DNA of 64,000 nt, taken from positions 62,001 through 126,000 of the forward strand of contig JADKEK010000002.1 of NCBI GenBank assembly GCA_016718035.1, given 5' to 3'. This stretch comes from Bacteroidota bacterium. GTDB lineage: Bacteria > Bacteroidota > Bacteroidia > Chitinophagales > BACL12. Of this stretch, positions 8,109 to 16,226 are shown in pieces (within the stretch, counting starts at the first letter, position 1; each line of letters begins with the position of its first letter). The notes beneath the pieces were generated by a model. It was not told the DNA's origin. It ran no database searches and saw only the letters and a program-made list of their open reading frames with translations. Both the position numbers and the translations under genes were made by a program.

Positions 8109-8653
8109 TGTATTGTTAAAAATTGTGGCGGAACATGTTCAGTAAGCCAAACACCATTGTCAGCAACATAAAATTGATAACCTTGTTCAAACATAACCTG
8201 AGCAGCTACTGTAAACACGACCGGTTTGCCGTGACGTTGTCCAACTTTAACTGCCGTTTCAATGTCGACACTCAAGTGCACATGCTGCCTGTTCCTTTTA
8301 TCTAAACCGGTGCTTTTAATACTATCAACCGCAAGATGACCGGTACCATGAAACAAAATTGTTGGTGGTTGCTTCGGTTCATATCCCAAATTTACTTCGA
8401 TTGAATGTCCTTGATTTGCTCTAATTAATGTTTCAGATTCGTTTAACGCGAACCTTTTTTTATTATTGTTTGCTACCAATAATTGCAAGTCATTAAAACT
8501 AAATTGAATGCCTTTATTATTAATTTTTTCTATTAAAATTGTCACATCGGTCCAACCTTGTTCATCCAAAATTATCCCTAATGAATCAGGCTGATGACGT
8601 AAAACCAGACTTAGCAATTTACTGATATGTTTTTCTTGTTCAGGAGTTAACAT
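8105..8653 (-). CDS. kptA: RNA 2'-phosphotransferase (Tpt1/KptA)
   Basis: A 182-residue Tpt1/KptA enzyme, which moves an internal RNA 2'-phosphate to NAD+ giving ADP-ribose 1'',2''-cyclic phosphate. The N-terminal winged-helix lobe has LSLVLRHQPDSLGI with the conserved Arg-His. The NAD-binding lobe shows RANQGHS, LFHGTGHLAVDSI, QHVHLS and the C-terminal VWLTEHVPPQFL. All key basic residues expected of an active enzyme are present. Bacteria lack the tRNA-splicing step that uses Tpt1 in yeast, so the physiological target is unknown. It forms a 4-bp overlap pair with the downstream YdeI-like gene. Confidence 0.93.
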   Translation of the reverse strand: MLTPEQEKHISKLLSLVLRHQPDSLGIILDEQGWTDVTILIEKINNKGIQFSFNDLQLLVANNNKKRFALNESETLIRANQGHSIEVNLGYEPKQPPTILFHGTGHLAVDSIKSTGLDKRNRQHVHLSVDIETAVKVGQRHGKPVVFTVAAQVMFEQGYQFYVADNGVWLTEHVPPQFLTIQ

Positions 8654-8686
8654 TTTATCAATTTTTTAATGCAAACACATGTGGTA

Positions 8687-9250
8687 TTATTGTTTGCGCA
8701 TTCGTTTAGGACCATACCATAACCAAAAACCGGTAATGGTAAAAATGAGTAAGGCCAGTCCCATGATACTGGTATAAATTAATTTAATCTGGCCGTTAGA
8801 AGTATTAAATACTTCATCTAATATTGAACCATCATGTATTTTTTCGACAAAATCTGAACGTCGCCTTTCGATGGATAATAATTTTCCGGTAGCCCCATCA
8901 ACCTGAATACCCCAAAATCCTTCTGCAAAAACAAATTTTACAATTCCCTTTTCATTTCTGACATCAATTCTATCGAGGTCGGTAGATAAATTTTTATCAA
9001 TATGCATATGGGCGTAACCAATTGCCAGTTGTTGCAATGTGTCGAGCGGCAACCATTTACTCAAATCACTGGTTGTGCCGGATTGCGTCTCAGCTAAAAG
9101 GACACCATTACTATGTTTTTTCCATCCTAATAATGTTCCTGTTACTGCCACGATGAAAAAAAATATAAATAAGGCTGCTCCGGTAAACCGATGTAATTTT
9201 CTAAATAGTCGTAAGGTGCTTGCCTGTTGTTGCCGTTTATTTGTTGACAT
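8687..9250 (-). CDS. PepSY-associated membrane protein
   Basis: A 187-residue protein when started at the ATG at 9248-9250 (MSTNKRQQQ); an in-frame ATG at 9289 would overlap the preceding gene by 23 bp. It has two membrane helices, FTGAALFIFFFIVAVTGTLL near residue 20 and GLALLIFTITGFWLWY near the end, with a PepSY-like periplasmic loop between them (FAEGFWGIQVDGATGKLLSI). Such small PepSY_TM proteins often sit with iron or haem uptake genes and may relay electrons, but here the neighbours give no such clue. It follows the methyltransferase gene by 16 bp. Confidence 0.75.
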   Translation of the reverse strand: MSTNKRQQQASTLRLFRKLHRFTGAALFIFFFIVAVTGTLLGWKKHSNGVLLAETQSGTTSDLSKWLPLDTLQQLAIGYAHMHIDKNLSTDLDRIDVRNEKGIVKFVFAEGFWGIQVDGATGKLLSIERRRSDFVEKIHDGSILDEVFNTSNGQIKLIYTSIMGLALLIFTITGFWLWYGPKRMRKQ

Positions 9251-9266
9251 CGATTTAGATAGAAGT

Positions 9267-10067
9267 TTAGATGGATTTTTTATTAGCAACTAAGGCATAT
9301 ACCATTGGAATATTATTTCCTAAATGTTGAATTTGAAATTTTCCGGGTGCGATTTCGATAGTGTGTTTAAAACAATTGTAAGGAGAATAATCAAATTCCT
9401 GAAATGTTGTAATGGTTAAATCGTTTTGTAACAACGCAGTAAACACTTCAGCCAATCCGTGATTCCACATGATGTAATCTTGTTGAATTGCTGCATCGCG
9501 ATCGGCATATGTGCCAGATTCGTTTTCTACAATTGGCCCTGTATTAAAATAATTATAACCTACTTTACTAAAGTCATCGTCGTACATCCAAACAACAGGA
9601 TGAAACTCCACAAAAACAAATTGTCCACCGGGTTTTAAAAATTGCTGAATTACTGCAGCCCATTTATTTAAATCGGGCAACCATCCTATAGTGCCATAAG
9701 AAGTAAATACGATATCAAATTGTTGATTTAAATGATTGGGTAAATCGTAAATATCACAACAAATAAAGTTAGCAGCGGCATTGGTTTGTTGAGCCAATTC
9801 ATTTGCCTGCATTATCGCTTTGTCCGATAAATCCACACCTGTAGTTGTTGCGCCTAATCTTGCCAATGAAATGGTGTCCTGACCAAAATGACATTGTAAA
9901 TGGAGAATAGACTTCCCTTTTATATCACCTAACAGTCGTAATTCAATTTCATTCAATGAAGATTTACCTTGAATAAATCCCTGCACATCATAAAATTCAG
10001 ATTTAAAATGTGCATCTACCCTATTATTCCATGAATGTTTATTAATATTTAAGTACTGATTATCCAT
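9267..10067 (-). CDS. Class I SAM-dependent methyltransferase
   Basis: A 266-residue protein with a Rossmann-type methyltransferase fold. Motif I is ILHLQCHFGQDTISLARLG, motif II TGVDLSDKAIMQANE, and the post-II region CDIYDLPNHLNQQFDIVFTS is followed by motif III LKPGGQFVFVEFHP. The C-terminal half carries the substrate lobe (FDYSPYNCFKHTIEI). The substrate is not predictable. Probably co-transcribed with the PepSY gene downstream. Confidence 0.85.
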   Translation of the reverse strand: MDNQYLNINKHSWNNRVDAHFKSEFYDVQGFIQGKSSLNEIELRLLGDIKGKSILHLQCHFGQDTISLARLGATTTGVDLSDKAIMQANELAQQTNAAANFICCDIYDLPNHLNQQFDIVFTSYGTIGWLPDLNKWAAVIQQFLKPGGQFVFVEFHPVVWMYDDDFSKVGYNYFNTGPIVENESGTYADRDAAIQQDYIMWNHGLAEVFTALLQNDLTITTFQEFDYSPYNCFKHTIEIAPGKFQIQHLGNNIPMVYALVANKKSI

Positions 10068-10137
10068 ACTAAAAGTAAAGATAACAATTAAAACACAATC
10101 CGATGAAACCCAACAGATAAAGGTGTTTCACTTGCAT

Positions 10138-11163
10138 TTAATGTTGAATAGATTTCAACCACATCAGCGCATAATTAACTTTTCTGTCAGCACTTAGATT
10201 AACGAATTCATCTTTTCCTGAAATTACCACATCTGGTTTTACCACAGTTTTATAAACTACACCTGTTCTGTCGCCAAAATAGGTAGTAGCCAAATTCATT
10301 GTTAAATTTTCACCAAATACATAATAATCGTTTCCTGTGGAATAACCATCTGCAGTTGCTTCACCAATAAATTGCGTATGTGGTCGGTTTTTAAATGCAA
10401 TAGCAGTAATTGTTCCTGAGCTAGAAGTTACCGGACCAATTAATACCGCAATTGGTAATTCATGATATCCTGTTGTGCAATTGGATGTTATATCAGCACT
10501 CCTCACATCTCCCATAAAAAAATCATTTCCGCGTATTTCAAACGGATATCGTATTACTCCGTTTTCCGTATAAGCAGCGCCGAATTTACCTTCTCCCAAT
10601 AACAAACCTAATCCGCCTAACATGGCACTAATTTGCCCACCGGTATTAATACGCAAGTCCAGCACAATACCTTTGATAGGATATGCTGCATATTTACAAA
10701 TACTATCTTGTATATTCTGCGCATATTGATGCACATCATTTCCCCAAACCTGATAACCTGGCAAACGAATATACATGTATTCGCCATTCAGGACAGCTGT
10801 TGCTAATTTATTGATTTGCGATTGTCCGTATTGATAAACAGGTAACACAATTTCGCGCAACGAATCGGCCATACCATGGTAATGACCATATTGTTTGAAA
10901 TTATAGGTAATAGAAGAATGTACATCATCCAACTTTTTAAATACTTCAACTAAAGCATTAATCGAATCGATATCGTTTGATGCTGCTGTCAATTGAGTTT
11001 CAAACATTTCATCTATAGTTTGCCAGTTTGCCGAAGCTGTAAAAACTGAATTTGTTTTAATCACCTGATAAATAGTATCAACAGATGTTGGAAGCTGCGC
11101 CTGCGTTTGTTGACAAACTAGCAAGGCGATAAAAACAATCAGACTTGTTATATTTTTTAGCAT
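10138..11163 (-). CDS. S41 family peptidase, secreted
   Basis: A 341-residue protein with a signal peptide (residues 1-22). The C-terminal part is a tail-specific-protease fold: IVLDLRINTGGQISAML, then IAVLIGPVTSSSGTITA, where one of the clustered serines is the likely nucleophile, and KNRPHTQFIGEATADGYSTG, where S41 enzymes usually carry the catalytic Lys-containing loop. No PDZ domain was seen. The TGYSTG-like turn replaces the usual FGKG, so the general base is unclear. Likely periplasmic. The metallophosphoesterase gene lies 9 bp upstream in the same direction. Confidence 0.8.
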   Translation of the reverse strand: MLKNITSLIVFIALLVCQQTQAQLPTSVDTIYQVIKTNSVFTASANWQTIDEMFETQLTAASNDIDSINALVEVFKKLDDVHSSITYNFKQYGHYHGMADSLREIVLPVYQYGQSQINKLATAVLNGEYMYIRLPGYQVWGNDVHQYAQNIQDSICKYAAYPIKGIVLDLRINTGGQISAMLGGLGLLLGEGKFGAAYTENGVIRYPFEIRGNDFFMGDVRSADITSNCTTGYHELPIAVLIGPVTSSSGTITAIAFKNRPHTQFIGEATADGYSTGNDYYVFGENLTMNLATTYFGDRTGVVYKTVVKPDVVISGKDEFVNLSADRKVNYALMWLKSIQH

Positions 11164-11172
11164 TTGAATGAA

Positions 11173-11895
11173 TTAATCGTTTTCAAACCAAATTACATCT
11201 GTCTGAATTACATTGTTGCGCAATAATAATAATCGGTAACCAAATTTAGTGGTATCGATAATCACCTCTTTATCATCTTGTTGAATTTGCACAGAAGCGG
11301 CAGGGGTTACCAGTTGTCGCACATTACCAACAGTTTGATCGTGTTCGATATGATAATGACCACAACAAATCGTTATTGGTCCTGTATGCTGAAACAATAA
11401 ATTGACAATTTCCTCTCTATTTGTTAAAGGATATAAAGTATCTACTATAGTGGGAACAGGTAAAATAGGGTGATGAATAAAAATAAATATTTTTTTTGGC
11501 GAACGAAGCTGGGTGGCTAACCAATCATATTGATTTTTACTTATCGTACCCGTTAAGGAATCCAAATAAATAAATAGTGTTTCTTCATCTTCTTCCGCAT
11601 AATATAATTCCAAATCGTTATTTGGATTATTGCGATAAAAATATTTTATCGCCTCGTCGTAAAAATCGTGATTACCTAATGTGAGTGTAAAAGGTATACC
11701 GGTATATTTTAATTCATTAAAAAACACAAAATTGGAAGGTCGGTCTCCAATATCCCCATTTATTACAATCTGATTAACGTTGCGTTTTTTTATATCTTCA
11801 AAAATAATATTCCAGCGTTTTGCAGCATCAACATTATTTGCTCTGGGGAAATCATCACCAAGGTGGAGGTCGGTTACAATTGCAATAAGTCTCAA
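11173..11895 (-). CDS. Calcineurin-like metallophosphoesterase
   Basis: A 240-residue cytosolic phosphoesterase. The five metal-binding motifs are visible in order: TDLHLGD (D-x-H), NGDIGDRP (GD), TLGNHDFYD (GNHD), FIHHPILP (H) and CGHYHIEHD (GHxH). It most resembles the cyclic-nucleotide phosphodiesterase-like (Icc/CpdA) branch by size, but the substrate cannot be assigned. No signal peptide. Likely in one transcription unit with the S41 peptidase gene 9 bp downstream. Confidence 0.85.
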   Translation of the reverse strand: MRLIAIVTDLHLGDDFPRANNVDAAKRWNIIFEDIKKRNVNQIVINGDIGDRPSNFVFFNELKYTGIPFTLTLGNHDFYDEAIKYFYRNNPNNDLELYYAEEDEETLFIYLDSLTGTISKNQYDWLATQLRSPKKIFIFIHHPILPVPTIVDTLYPLTNREEIVNLLFQHTGPITICCGHYHIEHDQTVGNVRQLVTPAASVQIQQDDKEVIIDTTKFGYRLLLLRNNVIQTDVIWFEND

Positions 11896-11937
11896 GATAT
11901 TATGTTTACAACAAATTTAGTGTAAACATATCAAACT

Positions 11938-12312
11938 TTAATCTTCACAAAACCATACGGGTTGCAATTGTGCCAACTCCGCATCTGTAAACAAACGCGA
12001 TTGAATTATAAACCGTTTGCCTAAAGGAATTTCGAGCGAAAAACTGGAGCCACGTCCATCCGTTACGTGCATGGTGAGTTGAGTATGTTTCCAGTATTCA
12101 AATTGGTCTTTGCTCATCCAAAATTCACAGTCGTCAACTATTCCAAGGCACACATCGCTGTTGCCCACACGAAATTCACCCTTTTCGAAACACATCGGTT
12201 GAGAGCCGTCGCAACAACCACCACTTTGATGAAACATCAGTGGCCCGTGTTGCTGTTTTAATTGTGCAATTAATTGTTGTGCTTCAGGACTTATTAATAT
12301 TCGTGGTATCAT
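11938..12312 (-). CDS. DUF779 protein, aldehyde dehydrogenase companion
   Basis: A 124-residue protein started at the ATG at 12310-12312 (MIPRILISPEA); an upstream ATG at 12330 lies within the terminator hairpin. The family signature HGPLMFHQSGGCCDGSQPMC, with a conserved Cys cluster, and the DCEFWMSKDQFEYW segment are present. DUF779 genes commonly sit next to acetaldehyde-type NAD aldehyde dehydrogenases, as here (60 bp gap to aldB-like gene). Its role is not known; metal or thiol chemistry is suggested by the cysteines. An intrinsic terminator separates it from the dehydrogenase. Confidence 0.85.
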   Translation of the reverse strand: MIPRILISPEAQQLIAQLKQQHGPLMFHQSGGCCDGSQPMCFEKGEFRVGNSDVCLGIVDDCEFWMSKDQFEYWKHTQLTMHVTDGRGSSFSLEIPLGKRFIIQSRLFTDAELAQLQPVWFCED

Positions 12313-12352
12313 AAAAAAAATTAAAAGCAACCTCCGAATATCCGGAGGTTGC
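12313..12352 (-). terminator. Intrinsic terminator touching the DUF779 start codon
   Basis: The stem GCAACCTCCG (12327-12336 region) with CGGAGGTTGC (12343-12352) is read on the minus strand and followed by a T-rich tail (12313-12326) that ends exactly at the ATG of the DUF779 gene. It should end most dehydrogenase transcripts. The arm nearest the ATG holds GGAGGT, a Shine-Dalgarno-like string 17 nt from the start. Confidence 0.85.
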
Positions 12353-12372
12353 TAACAAATTATACATCTAAA

Positions 12373-13872
12373 TTAGAAAAACCCTAATTTTTGTTTGTTG
12401 TAAGAAATCAGCATATTTTTTGTCTGACGGTAATGGTCAAGCATCATTTTGTGATTTTCGCGACCGAATCCTGATTTTTTATAACCGCCAAATGGTGCAT
12501 GTGCCGGATAAGCGTGATAACAATTCACCCAAACACGACCGGCTTGAATAGCGCGTGGCACCTGATATAATTCATGTGCATCGCGAGTCCAAACACCAGC
12601 TCCCAAACCATACATGGTATCGTTGGCAATAGCAATGGCTTCTTCGGTAGTTTTAAACGTAGTAACGCAGGTAACAGGTCCGAAAATTTCTTCCTGGAAA
12701 ATGCGCATTTTATTATGACCTTTAAAAATGGTTGGCTGAATATAATAACCACCTTCAAGTTCACCATCTAATTGTTTTACATCGCCACCACATAATACTT
12801 CAGCACCTTCTTCGCGACCGATATTTAAATATGATTTAATTTTTTCATACTGATCGTTAGAAGCTTGTGCACCCATCATTGTATTCATATCTAAAGGGTC
12901 ACCCATTTTAATTGCATTAGTGCGTTCAATTACACGACTCATGAATTTCTCATAAATACTTTCATGTACTAAAATGCGCGATGGGCAAGTACAAACCTCT
13001 CCCTGATTAACTGCAAATAAAACTGCACCTTCAATAGCTTTATCAAAATATTCATCATCAGCATCGGCAATAGATGGGAAAAATATATTTGGCGATTTAC
13101 CGCCGAGTTCCATGGTAACCGGATTTAAATTTTCAGAAGCATATTGCATAATTAATCTGCCTGTTGTTGTTTCTCCTGTAAACGAAACTTTTGCAACACG
13201 TGGTGATTGAGCAAGTGGTTTTCCTGCTTCAGGACCGAAACCGGTAACTACATTTAATACACCAGCCGGTAAAATATCTTTAATTAATTCGAGCCAACAC
13301 ATAATGGAAGTTGGTGTTTGTTCTGCAGGTTTTACAATTACACAACAACCGGCAGCTAAAGCCGGAGCAATTTTCCAGGTAGCCATTAATAATGGAAAAT
13401 TCCAAGGAATAATTTGTCCGACAACACCAATAGGTTCGTTTAAACAAATACTAACGGTATGTTCATCGTGTTCAGAAATAGTACCTTCTTCGGCGCGAAT
13501 TACACCTGCGAAATAACGATAGTGATCAATACACAAAGGCAAATCCACCAATGATGATTCACGGTATGGTTTACCATTATCGATAGTTTCGATAGTTGCA
13601 AGATAAGCGAGATTTTGTTCCATAACATCTGCAATTTTGTTCAACAAAATAGAACGCGATGTTGGAGAAGATTTACTCCACGAAGGAAATGCGGCATGAG
13701 CTGCATCAAGTGCCAATTCGATGTCTTCTTTGCCTGAGCGCGCGGCCTGGGTAAATACTTTTCCATCAATTGGACTAACATTATCAAAATAAGTTCCGCT
13801 TACCGGAGCAACAAATTGCCCGCCAATGAAGTTGTCATAGCGAGGCTTAAAAGTAGGACGATTTTGTGCCAT
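12373..13872 (-). CDS. NAD-dependent aldehyde dehydrogenase (acetaldehyde type)
   Basis: A 499-residue class 3-like ALDH, started at the ATG at 13870-13872 (MAQNRPTFKPRYDNFIGG). It oxidises aldehydes to acids with NAD(P)+ in the cytosol. Key residues: the cofactor motif IPWNFPLLMATWKIAPALAA, FTGETTTGR, catalytic Glu255 in MELGGKSPN, and catalytic Cys294 in NQGEVCTCPSR. The five-residue insert and NQGEVCTCPSR variant match the ExaC/AldB acetaldehyde group. Together with the DUF779 partner and a divergent AraC activator, it looks like an inducible alcohol/aldehyde detoxification unit. Confidence 0.93.
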   Translation of the reverse strand: MAQNRPTFKPRYDNFIGGQFVAPVSGTYFDNVSPIDGKVFTQAARSGKEDIELALDAAHAAFPSWSKSSPTSRSILLNKIADVMEQNLAYLATIETIDNGKPYRESSLVDLPLCIDHYRYFAGVIRAEEGTISEHDEHTVSICLNEPIGVVGQIIPWNFPLLMATWKIAPALAAGCCVIVKPAEQTPTSIMCWLELIKDILPAGVLNVVTGFGPEAGKPLAQSPRVAKVSFTGETTTGRLIMQYASENLNPVTMELGGKSPNIFFPSIADADDEYFDKAIEGAVLFAVNQGEVCTCPSRILVHESIYEKFMSRVIERTNAIKMGDPLDMNTMMGAQASNDQYEKIKSYLNIGREEGAEVLCGGDVKQLDGELEGGYYIQPTIFKGHNKMRIFQEEIFGPVTCVTTFKTTEEAIAIANDTMYGLGAGVWTRDAHELYQVPRAIQAGRVWVNCYHAYPAHAPFGGYKKSGFGRENHKMMLDHYRQTKNMLISYNKQKLGFF

Positions 13873-13892
13873 AATTGTTATGAGTTTTAAAT

Positions 13893-13967
13893 TATAGGAC
13901 AATTTTGATACAATCGTGCTAGTACTTTTGTAACCATCCTATCAAAGTATAGGACATTTTTATCAAA
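13893..13967. promoter_or_regulatory. Repeated operator-like sites between aldehyde dehydrogenase and AraC genes
   Basis: Two direct copies of a TATAGGACA-TTTT-AT-CAA pattern occur at 13893-13912 and 13948-13967, 55 bp apart (about five helical turns). The second copy also forms an inverted repeat, TCCTAT with ATAGGA, around 13937-13953. They sit in the divergent gap and are good candidates for AraC-regulator binding. A -7-like TACTTTTG lies at 13923-13930 between them, pointing toward the araC gene. Confidence 0.55.
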
Positions 13968-13990
13968 CTGGTCAAAAGTCATTTGGAAGT

Positions 13991-14965
13991 ATGGAAAAAG
14001 CGTATATATTTGTCTATACAGTTAATGACATGCCGCAGCAATACAAACTCAAAGCCATAACACCCAGCAGCGAAAAATCGCTCAAAACGCTGGTGGAAAA
14101 CAGGAAAATTTTTTCGCTGAATTTTTGCGAATTAAATATTTTTGAAACCTTTCAGGAATCGAGTTTGGTGCCATTAACTTTTGGCGATTTTGTAGTGACT
14201 AGTATGTTACGTGGAAAAAAGGTAATGCATTTATATGACAATCCCGGTTTTGATTATTTACCCGGTGAAACAGTTTTAGTGCCTGCCAATGTTACAATGA
14301 AAATTGATTTCCCTGAAGCAACAAAAAACAATCCCACACAATGTATCGCCTTAGCTTTAGAGAGTCAGAAAATACAAACTATTGTAAACAGACTTAATGA
14401 AGATTATCCGAAAAACGATACTAAAGATTACTGGCAGTTAAAACACAATGAATACCATTTTCAAAATAATTATGAACTGGCCAATAATATCAATAAGCTT
14501 ATAGATGTATGTTCCGGTGGTGATAGAGAAAAAGATATTTTGGCAGATATCGCATTAAAAGAATTGGTGGTGCGATTAATTCAAAGTCAGAACCTAAACA
14601 GCAGTGACAGAGCAAATTATAATGTCGGCAACAATCCATTGGCTTTTGTGATGCAATATATTCGTATCAATATTAATCAGCAAATTAATGTTACCGAATT
14701 AAGTAACAAAGCATGTATGAGTGTGCCTACTTTTTATCGTGCATTTAAAAATGAATTTGGATTAAGTCCGCTGGAATATATATTACGCGAAAAAATTAAA
14801 AAAGCCAAAACCCTTTTAGCAGACCCAACCTTAACGGTTACTCACATTTGTTATGAAACGGGATTTTCATCACTAAATTATTTCGACCGACAATTTAAAC
14901 GTTTAGAAGGTGTTACGCCGAAGCAATATCGGTTGATGGTATTAAAAAACAATACCATTCATTGA
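13991..14965 (+). CDS. AraC family regulator, likely for the aldehyde dehydrogenase
   Basis: A 324-residue regulator. Residues about 15-190 form an AraC_N-type sensor (cupin-like; LPGETVLVPANVTMKIDFPE). The C-terminal 100 residues hold two helix-turn-helix motifs: INVTELSNKACMSVPTFYRA and VTHICYETGFSSLNYFDRQF, followed by the PKQYR signature. It is transcribed divergently from the aldehyde dehydrogenase, and the shared gap holds repeated sites, so it most likely activates that gene in response to an alcohol or aldehyde. The effector is unknown. Confidence 0.88.
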   Translation: MEKAYIFVYTVNDMPQQYKLKAITPSSEKSLKTLVENRKIFSLNFCELNIFETFQESSLVPLTFGDFVVTSMLRGKKVMHLYDNPGFDYLPGETVLVPANVTMKIDFPEATKNNPTQCIALALESQKIQTIVNRLNEDYPKNDTKDYWQLKHNEYHFQNNYELANNINKLIDVCSGGDREKDILADIALKELVVRLIQSQNLNSSDRANYNVGNNPLAFVMQYIRININQQINVTELSNKACMSVPTFYRAFKNEFGLSPLEYILREKIKKAKTLLADPTLTVTHICYETGFSSLNYFDRQFKRLEGVTPKQYRLMVLKNNTIH

Positions 14966-14966
14966 T

Positions 14967-15728
14967 TTATTTTACATACGCTTCAACATCATCAACATAC
15001 AATACCATGTCATTATCGAAAGAATTGGCAGTAATACCAAATTCGATAGATGAATACATACCTTTTGTACCTTGTTGAAAATACAATAAATCGGTAGGTA
15101 ATGTTTTCCAGTTATATTGTTCGATAATAAGCTGATTATCTTGATATATTTTTACATATCCATCCTTTTTCTGTGATAATTTAGTTTCGAAAGTTAATTG
15201 TACCCATTGATTTCTTGGAAACAACACTTCCTGCCCTTCAGGTTGAATGATATCAGGATTTAGAAATTTATGTTCTACCCGTATCGCATTATCAACCATA
15301 GCCAAACGCATTCCCGGTCCAGCACCGATGGCGGCTTGTTCTTCCAAGTCCATAAAAAATATCCATTGCGCATCTGCTTCACCCACTAAATAATACCAGG
15401 CAGATACAACCATTATTTCACCCTCCCAAAATGCCATATTTTGTTTTGAATAGCTGGATTTTGATGCACCTAATTCATCATTAGATGCCATTGCTGTGGA
15501 TTTGATAGAATGTGTTCCGGTATGAGCGAAGGTTGTATCAACTTCGATATTATTTTCGGTAAATGTAGATTGGTAAAAAGACCATAACACATCGTCGTCG
15601 CCAAACAATTCATCGAATTGATTATACGATTCGAAATCATCGCTAAATTGATTTGGGCCATCAAAATATTTTTCTTTGTTGCAGGCAGCAAAAAGTAGCG
15701 TTGCGGTAATGAAGAATATTTTTTTCAT
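14967..15728 (-). CDS. Lipoprotein with jelly-roll (polysaccharide-lyase-like) fold
   Basis: A 253-residue lipoprotein; the signal MKKIFFITATLLFAAC ends in a lipobox cysteine at about residue 16. The mature part begins with DDFESYNQFD and continues with a beta-rich pattern (THSIKSTA, VSAWYYL, NQWVQLTFETKL, GYVKIYQDNQLI, FGITAN, LYVDDVEAY) typical of concanavalin-like jelly rolls such as heparin-lyase or LamG-like proteins. No catalytic residues can be named with confidence. It overlaps the upstream gene by 4 bp, suggesting coupled translation, and is convergent with the araC gene (1 bp gap). Confidence 0.6.
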   Translation of the reverse strand: MKKIFFITATLLFAACNKEKYFDGPNQFSDDFESYNQFDELFGDDDVLWSFYQSTFTENNIEVDTTFAHTGTHSIKSTAMASNDELGASKSSYSKQNMAFWEGEIMVVSAWYYLVGEADAQWIFFMDLEEQAAIGAGPGMRLAMVDNAIRVEHKFLNPDIIQPEGQEVLFPRNQWVQLTFETKLSQKKDGYVKIYQDNQLIIEQYNWKTLPTDLLYFQQGTKGMYSSIEFGITANSFDNDMVLYVDDVEAYVK

Positions 15729-16195
15729 TGTTTTTGAAATGAATATGCGTAAGTAAATCCACCCCAGTGTTGAATTTGAAAATCGATTAAATAGGAAATA
15801 ATGGGTGTATATGACAATCGAATATAATAATTTTTATCAACAGGTTGATAGCGACATCCCGCCTCGGCTGGCATCATAAAAAAGGGACTACCTTTTGTGG
15901 TAATGGAAATTGTTTGGCCTATACCAATATCCGGTTTAAAATTGCCTTCGCCGAAAATGCTGTGCACCATTACAGGAAAAATAAGTACTGCTCCATTGTT
16001 TTTGTCTATTGGCGCTACACTGAAACCCACCCGCCAATTGAGGTCGGTTTTGGGTTTATCGAAAAATGTTTTTTCATAATTAAATGAGCCCAAACCTCCG
16101 CTACCTGCAAGTTCAAACGACCACCAGGAATTGGACTGGGCATTGGTTATAAGTCCTGCTAAACAAAAAAAGTATAACAACAAATATTTCCGCAT
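15725..16195 (-). CDS. Secreted protein, unknown function
   Basis: A 156-residue protein with the signal peptide MRKYLLLYFFCLAGLITNAQ. The mature part is rich in alternating beta-strands (WRVGFSVAPI, AVLIFPVMVHSIFG, YYIRLSYTPIISYLI) and ends in GGFTYAYSFQKQ; a small outer-membrane barrel is possible. The family was not recognised. Its stop overlaps the start of the following lipoprotein gene by 4 bp, so both probably act together at the cell surface. Confidence 0.6.
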   Translation of the reverse strand: MRKYLLLYFFCLAGLITNAQSNSWWSFELAGSGGLGSFNYEKTFFDKPKTDLNWRVGFSVAPIDKNNGAVLIFPVMVHSIFGEGNFKPDIGIGQTISITTKGSPFFMMPAEAGCRYQPVDKNYYIRLSYTPIISYLIDFQIQHWGGFTYAYSFQKQ

Positions 16196-16226
16196 GTATC
16201 AATAATTGGGTAATTAAATCAAAAAA

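Noticed and set aside
12574..12771. Plus-strand frames inside the aldehyde dehydrogenase gene
   Set aside because: Antisense open frames with no domain pattern; the minus-strand gene is fully conserved.
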